Source: Rhipidocladum racemiflorum
Taxonomy: Eukaryota; Streptophyta; Magnoliopsida; Poales; Poaceae
NCBI GenBank assembly: GCA_036346355.1
Contig: CM070583.1
Coordinates: forward strand, 7,130,001-7,194,000
Length of the DNA stretch: 64,000 nt
Direction of reading: 5' to 3'
Part shown: one piece after another, positions 23,529-33,418 of the stretch
Layout of the letters: every line of letters starts with the position of its first letter
Numbering within the stretch: position 1 is the stretch's first letter
The notes under the pieces: model-generated
The model's input: only the letters and a program-made list of their open reading frames with translations
Told to the model about the DNA's origin: nothing
Databases searched by the model: none
Translations under genes and position numbers: made by a program

Positions 23529-26296
23529 ATGTCGGAACCAGTGAAATTCAGGGTATATTATGGCGATGGTGAAGTAAAAATTAGGCAGAATGGAGTAGAT
23601 TTAAGCAGCTTTGCGGTCACCATGGCTGAGCACTTATCCCCTGATACTGTTAGCATTCGTGATATAAAAACTTTGGTTGACCCAATTTTTTTCCCTGAAT
23701 CCAAGTGTTTATTCTGTTACCATCCAAATTGTATTCACGCGTAGCAAGGGTGACTCGGCTGTGTGGGAGTTGAAGACCGTAGATCGAACACAGTTGTGGT
23801 AGAAATGATTAAGGTGGTGCAAGGGATCCAGCCTCGAATGTGTGATGCTGGTGCAAGCTTGCCCTAGGGAAGAGGTGGGTACTACTGGTGTGAGCGAGAG
23901 CAGCACATCGGCTACAGCTGAACAAGTTCATGCAGTGGTGTCGGTTGAGGCAGCAGCGGGGGATGATCACATGGATGCAGCAAGCGCAGAAGGTCGGGCT
24001 GAAGCAGCGGGAGATGATCACATGGATGCAGCAAGAGCAGAAGGTCGGGCTGATGAAGGGGAGGATATGGATGAACTTGTGGATCATTTGGATTGGGTGG
24101 ACCGTATGGCGACAGAAGAGGAAGCTGAAATGTTGGACCCTGATGATACCATCGGTGAAGATGACGAAGGGGAGAAAGATGATGAAATGCATGGTAGTAC
24201 TGGCTCAACGGAGGTACCCATCCCCGATGAATGGAACAGGCAGAACAAAGCTGGTATGGAAGCTTTGTGGGGCCATGATTCGCGTTGTGAGTATGGTACT
24301 GGTGCCATTTGGTTGAATCAAATGTTCCCGAACAATTTTGAATTGAAGTTGGCAGTGAGGTTGTGGGCACTATTGCTGCAAAGAGAGTTTTGGGTTGTCA
24401 TGTCTAGCCCAGAGAAGTACACAGTGAAGTGCGTAATCGATGGTTGTGAATTTCGAGTGCATGCATACAAGCCGAAGTGTGAGACGTATTGGATTGCATC
24501 AAGAGTGGATGAGCACACATGCAGACTAGAAAATATTCTTATCAAGCACCGTAACTTGAATGCGGCTCTGATAGCTAGCGTGATGTTTAATGAAATCATT
24601 GAGAAGCGGGATATCGAGTGTTCGTATATTCAGAAAGCAATGTTACGAACATTTAAGTATCAGATAAGCTACTCGATGGCCTGGCGTATGGCGTAAAGCA
24701 TTAGAGAAGAGGTTTGGCACATACGAGGCTTCGTACTGCAACCTACCTCGTGTGCTTGAAGTATTGAAGCAAACCAATCGTGGCACATACACCGCTTTCA
24801 AAGAAAGCGAAGCATATGCAAATGGGATCTGTACATTTCGTCGTACTTTTTTTTCATTGGGGCCTTGCATTGCGTCATTCAGGTACTGTCGTCCATTGCT
24901 TTGTGTTGATGGTACATTTTTGACTGGAAAATACAAGGGGAAGATTCTAACGCCATTGCAGTTGATGCGAACAACCACATACTTCCATTGGCCTTTGCTT
25001 TTGTTGAGGGTGAGAATCGGGATAGCTGGCTGTGGTTTTTCAGACATATGAAGATGGGGGTAGTTGGTGATCGGCCCAACATGTGAATCATTCATGATCG
25101 TCACAAAGGTATCCTTTCGGCAATTAAGACTCTACATGAGGACCGAGATGAACCATTTTCATGGCCTGACCTGCAGAACAGGTGGTGCATGAGACATTTG
25201 GGAGCCAATTTCTTCAGGCAGTTTAAAAGCAAGAAACTGATGAACCTAGTTAAGAGGTTATGCAAGCAGAATCAGGCATGTAAGTTCAACGCGCTATTTG
25301 CCGAGTTGGATAAGCACACCAGTGTGCATATCGAAGAGATGAAGAAGCAACCACCTACGCCGAACAAATGCCCACCCAAAAGGCTAACACCACTTGGGGA
25401 GCTTGATCCTCCTAATATGAGGAGATGAACGTCCTGAAACATAAAGTGTTTTTCGCACTAGATAGAGGCTGAGCCTCTAGAGAAGTGGGCATTGCTCCAT
25501 GACACCGGAGGCGCCAGGTTAGTATGGTACATTAAAAATATTTATTACCGCTGAACAAATGGGGCTGTTGTTCTAAACTGTTATGCGTTGAATAGGTTTG
25601 GTGTCATGACAACGAACATAGCCGAGGTTTACAATTGGGTCATCAGAGGCCTCCGTCCGCTACCTCTTGTGGCTATCCTTGAAGGCATGTTGCACGGCAT
25701 CGTTGCCTACTTCCAAAAAAGGCATGCGGAAGCGGTACTTCATGCCTCAACATTGCAAACGCCGTATTATTCGCGGATGATGGCCTACATGGAGGAACGA
25801 ATCATGAAAGCTCAGCAGCATATGGTGCATAGCTTCAGGGTCACTGAATACCGTTTCGAGGTGACTCTTCGGTGCAAAAGGGGATTGGGAACGGACACAA
25901 CGGTTATTACGCCAAGGGGCATCTGGATGGTGTGAGTGCACCTATAGTAAGCCAAGACTTCTCCATATTCCTTGCTCACACGTGATGGCTGCTTGTGGGC
26001 AAATTGGGATGAACACGTCGCAATACATGTCCCCTTTGTACTTGAAGGATCATTTTATCCATACTTGGTCTGGCGAGTTTCGTGGTTTTCGTGCACACGG
26101 TGATTTCACTGCGATTAACAGAGATGAGCGCATCTGTTTGCCGGATCCAACCTTGTGGAGGTGTGCGGAAGGGCAGTCTGGTTGTTCACAGACTAGGCGC
26201 ATTCGCAATGACATGGATGAATCTGAAGCGGGTGGCCCTCTTAGGAGGTGTTCGGAGTGCGGTGAGTATGGCCACAAGGCAAACCAGTGCACGTAG
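23529..26296 (+). pseudogene. MuDR-type transposase of MULE copy B (frameshifted)
   Basis: It begins MSEPVKFRVYYGDGE like copy A but hits a stop at 23744 after a frame change. The frame is recovered from 23842 (MLVQACPREE). The MuDR DNA-binding domain follows (YTVKCVIDGCEFRVHAYKPK). The catalytic core lies in several frames: LCVDGTFLTGKYKG near 24900 with the first Asp, IHDRHKGILSAIK near 25100 with the second, and TTNIAEVYNWVI near 25610 with the Glu. The SWIM finger (CECTYSKPRLLHIPCSHVMA) and the knuckle CSECGEYGHKANQC are intact. A 51-bp duplication repeats GDDHMDAA.AEGRA in the acidic linker. It is not functional as sequenced. Confidence 0.8.
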
Positions 26297-26613
26297 GGTG
26301 TAGGTTCTGAACGTGGTGCAGCGAGTATGCCATGTGTTTGGGCGATGTGTGGATCGTCAATATGTATCGAACTATGTAATTATATGCACGTTTTCAATAT
26401 GTATCGAACTATGTAATTATATGCACATTTTCAATATGTATCGAACCAGTGCACATTTTCATATATGTTGTGTTTCTCATATGTTGTGTAATTTTAGTTA
26501 TGTTCAACCCTTTTGTCTTCTATTCATATATGTTGTGTACTTTTATTCATATATATTGTGTTTCCCGTATTTTGTGTAGTATTATTTATATTGAAACATT
26601 TATATGTGCAGGG
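26297..26613 (+). repeat. AT-rich spacer with tandem repeats between transposase and PMD genes, copy B
   Basis: Units of about 39 bp built on TATGTATCGAACTATGTAAT and TATATGCACNTTTTCAA follow each other at 26355-26460. After them come TTCATATATGTTGTGT repeats, which resemble the copy A spacer in reverse complement. Confidence 0.65.
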
Positions 26614-28492
26614 ATGGAGCAGGTCGACTCACTTCTGGACCCTGTGTTGGATGTGCGGCACCGTGCGCACATCCACACGACACAGGGCAATGACAGTTGG
26701 CCTTATTGCGGATTCGTGTGCCTAAGAAGGCATGGTGCGTTGACCCTTTACGACGCGTGCGTGAAGAAAGGTAAGAACCCTAATCTTACCGGGATGCCTC
26801 TTCTTCAGTTGTGGTCATTCGAGCGCTTCTCCGTGGGTCAACCCTACGTCGACCCTCGAAACTACATTGCCGACGAGTACGGCGGTGATGCGCTGGACCG
26901 ACCGACGATGGGCTCGCTTTGGACCAGGCAACGGGTACATGTTTTTACTCATTAATGCAATTGTAATTTTAATGCCATGTGCTTACAGTTATTTGTACTC
27001 TATTGCAGCCACAGTGGGCAGGTCTCCAGGTACGTATGGCGTACCTATCCTTCACGGAGGCCTTCGACCATCTGAGGGAGGGCAGGTCATCTGGGACCCT
27101 TACAGCGACCAGCGTGTAGCAGAGAGAGCTGCGAGGGGGCTGTCGCAGCTGTGCTACAGGGACCATGCTTATTGGATGACGAGGAGGAAGCTCGTCTTCG
27201 ACGTCTTCGTAGGGGACTACGCGCCGCACCAAGTCCTCAGGCAGTTCGGACTACGCTAGGTGGTCCCTATTCCTTTGGGGGAACGCGTGCCAGCGAAAGT
27301 GCACTCGTGAGTTACTCGCCACTACAAGTATGCTAAGTGCTTATGATATATTTGTAATAATGAGGTTTTTCATGCAGGTACTCCACCCAGGGACCACATA
27401 ATACCATGGTGACCTTACTGCAAAGGATGGCGCCGTGGCTTGCGCCGTGGGAGGGGGCGCTGGAGGACGTTGTTGAGGAGGACGCGCCCTACAACTCCTC
27501 CTTATATCAGGAGTACTTGTCCTGGTACGTGCACCGAACCCGTACTCGTCTCCTACACGTGGAGGAGCAGCCGGCCCAGGTGTTTGCTCCTAGCGTCGCA
27601 GACTTGTACTCGAGCCACGCAGGAGTGGCACTGCACGAGATGGTAAGTCTTATTAAATAAATTTCATCATCTATGTAGTTATGTTTATCGTTTGTTTGTA
27701 CGTGATAGGTGGACGAGGCCAGGGACTTGCACCAGCATGCCACTGACTTTCTGACTAGGCTACAGGAGGGGCCACTTTCACAGTGGATGAGGTGTCAGAG
27801 GCCATGAGGCGTGTGGAGGTGCAGTCCTGACAGATCGTGGAGATTGGTGCTGCTTGCCACGTCCCAGCCCCGACTGTTTCGGCTGGCACCTCGTCCAGGC
27901 CGCCACCCGGGCTCAGCTCCTCGACACCACCTTCTCGACCACCACTACACCCGAGCTCCAGCTTCCACACCCCGGTGCCTCCAGCTCCAGGCACGGCAGG
28001 AGGATCCAGTTGGCAGTCGCCCTCACGCGGGCCTACCATGGTCCCCACACCCGGTAAGCCGAAAAATATTCAATTGATCTCGTTTTGAATGTAATCACCT
28101 CACTATAATTAAATGCTAATGTCTGTACTGTAGGCCTCCTAGGACATGCCTCTACTTCGGACACTCGGTCAGGGTACGACGTTCCTGACTACTGGCCTGA
28201 TCAGTTCTTCACAGGGGCTCAGTTGACGCAGCCTGGTCTAGCCACGCAGTACACGCCGCCTCCTCTAGCCACGCAGTACACACAGCCTGCTGGAGCTACG
28301 CAGGACCCGTTGCCTCCCCGCTTGCGTCGCCCAGTGGTTCGGTGCAGCCCTTCGGACTACGGCCAGGCGGGACCGTCGCGGGCGCTTCACCCATGACCTC
28401 TCGACGATGCACCCCCTTCAGCGCGTCGGCAGAGGAGAGTTCGCGCTAGGGGTAGGGGTCAGGATCCACCACTGGGGGGTGATCAGGATTAG
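26614..28492 (+). pseudogene. Plant mobile domain protein of MULE copy B, internally deleted
   Basis: Exons matching copy A are 26614-26934 (fused), 27009-27306, 27378-27642, 27709-28053 and 28134-28492, with GT-AG borders. The start MEQVDSLLDPV is kept. In the first exon, however, the sequence jumps after GTTGACCCT straight into CGACGCGTGCGTGAAG. This skips what is 2901-3690 in copy A: all of exon 2 and most of exon 3, which are the core of the PMD. The conserved C-terminal PMD block remains (YWMTRRKLVFDVFVGDY, HQVLRQFGLR) but ends in TAG where related proteins have Gln. The last exon ends GRGQDPPLGGDQD. The remnant cannot make a normal PMD protein. Confidence 0.78.
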
Positions 28493-28599
28493 GCTGTCTG
28501 TCCGTGTCATAATTTTTTGGTTATTGTCCTGTTAGGGTACTTTCTCATATTATGTTTTACCATCTATTTTGTGTACTTTCTCATATACGTGGTCGATTA

Positions 28600-28949
28600 T
28601 ATATTTATGTCAGCTTTAGTCATATCAACCTCGTGTCATTAGTGCTTTTTCAGCTTTTGTCATATCAACTTTTCCAGCTTTTGTCATATCATCTTTTTCA
28701 GCTGCGGAATGCTGTCTAAAGCCGACTATGGCAGAGATTCCCTATCTAAAGCTGTGGGCATAGCCAGGCTCATGTCCCATCACATGGGAAGCTGTAGAAG
28801 CATCCGATGCTCGCGGATTTGAACTACTCTGAAGTCCGCCAGTCTCTAGCCAGCACTACATAAACCGACCGAGGGAGTGATATGTGCATCACACTGCCAG
28901 AACTGCAATAAACTTTAGCCTATTTGCGCCACACACACAGTAGGCCACG
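28600..28949 (+). other. Spacer with CAGCTTTTGTCATATCA repeats upstream of GRF gene
   Basis: Three to four copies of CAGCTTT(A/T)GTCATATCA lie at 28611-28700. The remainder has no open frame of note. A weak TATA-like ACATAAA at 28858 could serve the gene starting at 28950, but this is speculative. The end of MULE copy B is probably somewhere in this interval. Confidence 0.45.
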
Positions 28950-29424
28950 ATGTCGTTCTACCGTCGCATCTTCAGCAAGCGAAGGTTATCCCCCCCCAAA
29001 TACCCGGATACGAGAAGCGTTGACGCCCCAGTTCTGCCGGAGCTGCCACGCCCGAAATGTGATTGCAACCTGCTAGCGAAGATTACGCAGTCTAAGCACG
29101 GAGATACGGCCACCCGCGCTCACTACTGTTGTGCCCGCGGCTTCGGGGTAAACCAAATGATGTCCATACAAATTATGGTAACACTACCATTTCATGCATC
29201 GTTCCTTGTTTTTTTAGGACGAGGACCGGTGTTGTTTCTTCCAATGGATCGACGGGCCGGAACGACGTGACTACGAATTTCTCTACAACTGCCATGACGC
29301 CGACCCCACTTCGCCTGAGAACTTCACACGGTGGGAGAGGCCGCCGGGAAATGTCCCCTACCTAGATCGACCGGAGTTAAGGGCCGGTGGGCAAGGGACC
29401 AACCAATCGATGAGTTTCATGTGA
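28950..29424 (+). CDS. GRF-type zinc-finger protein, two exons
   Basis: Exon 1 (28950-29147) starts MSFYRRIFSKRRLSPP and ends in phase 0 before GTAAAC. A 70-bp intron ends TTTTTTTAG, and exon 2 (29218-29424) runs DEDRCCFFQWIDGPERRDYE to a TGA at 29422. Across the junction the protein has C-x-C (KCDCN), then HYCC, then CCFFQWID. This is the spacing of a GRF zinc finger, a CHCC-type nucleic-acid-binding module found in topoisomerase III, NEIL3 and many plant transposon-linked proteins. The product would be about 134 residues. It sits between a PMD-MULE and a CACTA element, so it may be cargo of either or a small host gene. The family call is from the motif pattern; function is unknown. Confidence 0.55.
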
Positions 29425-29544
29425 TATGCTCATGTTTCAACCACAAAGTACTCATTCTAAACCAATTCATCGCATACATGACTTCAAAAAGAAGCTTGCA
29501 AAATGGCTCAAATCAAGGCAGGAACATCCTCCTCAAGGGCCACC

Positions 29545-29971
29545 CCAAAGCCCCAAACTGTGCGACCACGGTCTCTAGGTAGTGGTTGATACCTGCCACG
29601 AGGATCTAGCGGACCGAAGATTCTACCGGTGCCCTTTGCCTGAGGATGAATGGTGCTGGTACTTCAACTGGGTGGACTCGGAGACATACCACCCACATCT
29701 GAAACTTCCTGTCTTTGATAACTGGGGAGATCAACCCTCTCCGTGGTGCTACTACCTCCCAGAAAAGCCGGACCCAGAGTACGCATACGGTATTCTTCAA
29801 CCACCACAGCGGGCATACTGCATTGACTGCAGGGCACGCTTTAGGTTGTCCTCTAAGAAGACCAACACACACCTCTTGGACCATATAGTTGTCGTGGGGG
29901 CTCCTGTCCTGGTACAGTTATACTCCATTATTGTTGTGCTGGTCTGCATAATTGTGCAACCAGTAACGTAA
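29545..29971 (+). pseudogene. Second GRF-like zinc-finger unit
   Basis: In the frame that is open from 29582 the sequence reads VVDTCHEDLADRRFYRCPLP then EDEWCWYFNWVD, another GRF pattern (RRFYRCP...CWYFNWVD). The expected first half, CDHGL, lies just upstream in the same frame but is followed by a TAG at 29578. About 70 further residues follow, rich in Pro, Tyr and Trp (PSPWCYYLPEKPDPEYAYGI, then a CIDCRARF pair). It may be a second exon group of the gene at 28950 or a neighbouring copy; the stop argues for decay. Confidence 0.45.
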
Positions 29972-30399
29972 CGATCACGGCATCACGACAGACTCAGACT
30001 GAAACCACTTGGTTGGCACACTACTCAACTCCAGTGAGCATATACCACCCAATTGGTTCCAATTTGAGCTTCCTGCAACCATGTGATAACCACTAGTCCC
30101 TGGATACGTAAGCTACTGTCACATGTTAAGTTAGGTAGTATCACAACCATGCAAATGCAAGTTAAGAGTAGGAGTAATATATTACAATGATAGATAATAA
30201 TATTACAACTTGTTCCTGTTATAAAAGGCCGACTGGCTTAAAGTAAACTGAAGAGAAGAACATAAGAGAACAAAAGCAAAGCGGCTACGGTGTGCCTCCA
30301 TTCCCATAGGCAACCAGCGAGCACGAAACTCCGCTAGCCGTCAAATGCACCACCCGTGTCGACGTCGTCGATCTCTGGGTCGCCCCCATCTTCTCCTGC
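29972..30399. other. Interval without a gene, left flank of the CACTA element
   Basis: No open frame or repeat is recognised. A TATA-like TTATAAAAGG at 30219 is present without an adjacent gene. The last three bases before the CACTA terminus, TGC, are the candidate target duplication; the partner lies outside the window. Confidence 0.5.
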
Positions 30400-30419
30400 C
30401 ACTACTACAGATCCGTACA

Positions 30420-30609
30420 TCACAATCGGTTCTTTTTGATCATCACAGTCGGTTTTGGTGGCGATACAAAGTCCAACGACAGTGATAAGGTAGATATATT
30501 ACAATCGGTTTTTAACCGACACTAATAATACATTATCACTGTCGGTTCTTTTTAGGAACCGACTGTGATATTACACATATCACAATCGGTTTCCTCTTAC
30601 AACCGATTG
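30420..30609. repeat. CACTA subterminal repeat block 1a
   Basis: Inverted pairs such as TCGGTTCTTTTTAGGAACCGA alternate with ATCAC(A/T)(A/G)TCGGTT direct units. These are the usual transposase-binding repeats of CACTA elements. The block is interrupted by the solo LTR at 30610 and continues at 32927. Confidence 0.85.
30605..30609. repeat. Target-site duplication GATTG, left
   Basis: GATTG precedes the LTR terminus TGTAACACCCC and recurs at 32922-32926. Joining the two restores the repeat phase ACCGATTGTGATA. Confidence 0.9.
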
Positions 30610-32921
30610 TGTAACACCCCGGCATTTAATATGCCCGAATGCTACCAAACATAAGCTAAACAACATCTAAGTACCACAATTAAACATAAATTCCAGCAAA
30701 GGTTCATATGCTAAAAACCGATATTTCGGCAGCATCTCCTTTGTTTTTCCATGAATTAACACAATCTCAATATCATGGCAAGATATATATCATAGCACAC
30801 GACATCTAAAACAACAACATAAATGGACATAACATCAAGTTACGCCAATAATACCACGCTTAACCACTTCGTAAACTATAACGAAGCAAATAAGGATTCA
30901 CAAGCATGCTAGATTAAACCATACATTAAGTTTAGGGCACAACTCTTAATATCATGTCTCCAAGTGGTTAATTATGGACTATGATGGTGGAGCTACGTGT
31001 AGAAGTGTAGCTAGATCCCTTTTCCCGCATGCCGATCTCAAAGTACCTAAAAACAACATAAAACACAAGCGTGAGTTCGAAAACTCAGCAAGCATATTGT
31101 AATGGACAACAAGATCATTTACAAGACAATAATACCTCACATCACATATAACATCTCATACTTGAGCACATAACAACATCATCATCATTAAAAAAATGTA
31201 TTGCAATGCAATGCAATGCAATGTTATGCTCATATCTCCATGGAAACTCATACGGTATGGTTGAGTACACACCGCTTGGTGTGCACTCCTCTCCCCTTCC
31301 ATCCCGAAGATGGAGGGTGCCTACTCTCGCCTCCACAACCCACGGTAGATGGAATCACGATGTAGGACTTACTCTAATGGCTCTCCGGATTAGTCATAAC
31401 TTTCTCACCGACCTTCCCGGATTAGTTAATGACTTTCTCACCGCCTCGGCCATGTAACATGTCATGCATGCAACTATGCCAATTATCATATTTCACATGT
31501 ACATAAACATATGGCAACTCATCATGACAAATATAAACACATGGCATCGAACCATGATAATCATACTCAATATTTCATTGGAAAATAGCAAGCATGGCAA
31601 GTGAGCATAGCAAGTGTTCAATCTTTCACCCAATATCAACAAACAACCTACAATCCGCTATACATTACAACACACTTGCCTCAACCGCGGGCGACGGATT
31701 TGTGGGACGTAGAGGGCACTCTCGGTGTCACACCACCTGCACATAGGCATCACACACTCACAATAATGCCCACAAAACAGTACACAAATCCCCATCTAAC
31801 CCGACATTGCCCACTACTTGCAAACCTAAAAACAGAGGTTCTGTCCCGGCGGGACAGCAGCCTTGCAAAGGCCATAACTTGAGTTCTGGGACTCCAAATT
31901 GATTAAACGAGTACACCATCGCGAAGCTTAGGAAATTTCTTACCTTTTTCTAGTTATACGGAAAGACTGATTCGGACTCTAAAATTGTTTAATCTACAGA
32001 TTACTACGATCTGTTCCAATCGCGTCACAGATTTTAACACGCTCGGTAAAACGGCCATAACTTTCAAACGGCTGATCGGATTTTAACGTGCTTTATGTCC
32101 ACGGAAAGATAATTAAATTATATACAACTTCTTTTAAGTCCATACGGACATATTCGGATTCTAAATCGACGAAAACTCGAACCCTAGCCCGACTGCTCAA
32201 TCTGCCCGAAAACAGAAACGTGGCAACGTCTAGATCTAACCCAAAGAACTCCAATCCAGCACCACCAATTGATCTAAAAACTTGATAATCACCCTAAGAA
32301 TAGTACCTAGATCAATTCCAAGGATCCCCATGATCATACCTTTGCCCAACGAACGAATCTCCAATAGATATCCTCGCGGATCGCTCCTCGCTCCAACGGA
32401 TGGATCCACAAGGTGTAGAGGTGTGGAGACCACCCTAGGGCAGCAAGGGGGTGGAGGAGAGGTGGTGGAGAGGTGGGGAGCAATGGGGCAAAGGGGGAGG
32501 TGGAGGCGCACAAGAGGAGAGAGGAGAGGGTGGCGGCTAGGGGCTTAGAAGGGGAGGTGGGGCGCCTAAGGGCAGGGGGAGCACGCCCAAAGGCTGGTGG
32601 GGAGCCCTTTTACCAGCCCCACACCCAATCCTAGTCCGTTACGAGACCTACTCCATCCCACCAAAGCCCACCAAGGCCCAAACTCCGAAGGCCCAAAACC
32701 CTAAACGCATGGAAAGCTATTAACCTCCATATCCTATAGTTTTAACCTTAATTCCACATCTCATAATGTTATTAACCTTATCATGCACGTTAAATAAGGT
32801 TACGACACTCCGTGGCGACATAACACTTCAACCGGCCCAAAAACGCGAGAAAACCCTAAGCCGAAAGGTTTTATTCTCTAGTTTCACCTTCTATAACGTC
32901 ACACCAAACCATAGTGTCACA
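30610..32921 (-). mobile_element. Solo LTR (2.3 kb) nested in CACTA subterminal repeats
   Basis: It starts TGTAACACCCCGG and ends ATAGTGTCACA, with GATTG duplications. The minus-strand reading carries the TTGCTGAGTTTTCGAACTCACGC landmark seen near the 3' end of the other solo LTRs here, so the element lies on the minus strand. No gag or pol sequence is present. Short ORFs inside are spurious. Confidence 0.88.
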
Positions 32922-32926
32922 GATTG
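32922..32926. repeat. Target-site duplication GATTG, right
   Basis: This is identical to 30605-30609. Confidence 0.9.
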
Positions 32927-33240
32927 TGATAAGTGTAATATCACAATCGGTTCTTTTTTAGACCGATATAAATGATTACATTATCACAATCGGTTTTTTG
33001 TTGAAACCGATGGGGATAAGTATAATATCACAATCGGTTCTTTTTTAGAACCGATTCAAATTATTACATTATCACAATCGGTTTTTTATTGAAACCGATG
33101 GGGATAAGAATATTATCAAAATCGGTTCTTTATGAAAACTGATTGCGATAATAAAGATATCCCAATCGGTTCCAGTAAGAAGAACCGACAGATATCAGAT
33201 TTATCCCAATCGGTTCCAACAAAGAACCGATTGTGATGAT
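32927..33240. repeat. CACTA subterminal repeat block 1b
   Basis: This continues block 1a after the solo LTR. About six 60-bp units of the form TATCACAATCGGTTCTTTTTTAGAACCGAT...TTACAT are present, mostly inverted pairs. Confidence 0.88.
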
Positions 33241-33418
33241 GTTACTGTCCATCGTCCGAAAATGGCCTCGCATTGACAATATGACACATTCATCACAATC
33301 CACAATATCACAGAACATATACATCACAATCTACACACATTACATTAAAATTAATATTGTTTACAATCTGTAACAGATCACATTCACATTCAGATAAATT
33401 TTGTTTACACTTTATGGA

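Larger units (their letters stand above)
22168..28581 (+). mobile_element. Mutator-like element with plant mobile domain gene, copy B
   Basis: It has the same organisation as copy A but in the opposite orientation: terminal AT-rich segment, palindromic units (22248-22465), GA-rich tract (22555-22765), TAGAGTAG repeats (22805-23010), transposase (23529-26296) and PMD gene (26614-28492). The right end given is only where comparison with copy A stops, because copy A is truncated there by an LTR. The true end may lie beyond. Copies A and B point toward each other across about 14 kb. Confidence 0.8.

Noticed and set aside
23842..24370. His/Pro-rich antisense frame (152 codons) opposite the MULE transposase
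   Set aside because: It is the complement of the conserved acidic linker and DNA-binding domain; sense-strand similarity explains the open frame.
28850..28949. A defined promoter for the GRF gene
   Set aside because: Only a weak ACATAAA is present, with no further motif; kept as a remark in the spacer entry.
30219..30228. TATA box TTATAAAAGG as a host promoter
   Set aside because: No gene or transcript-like structure follows before the CACTA terminus at 30400.
32927..33240. Repeat-spacer pattern of AATCGGTT units as a CRISPR-like or satellite array
   Set aside because: The inverted pairs and their position behind a CACTA terminus identify them as transposon subterminal repeats.
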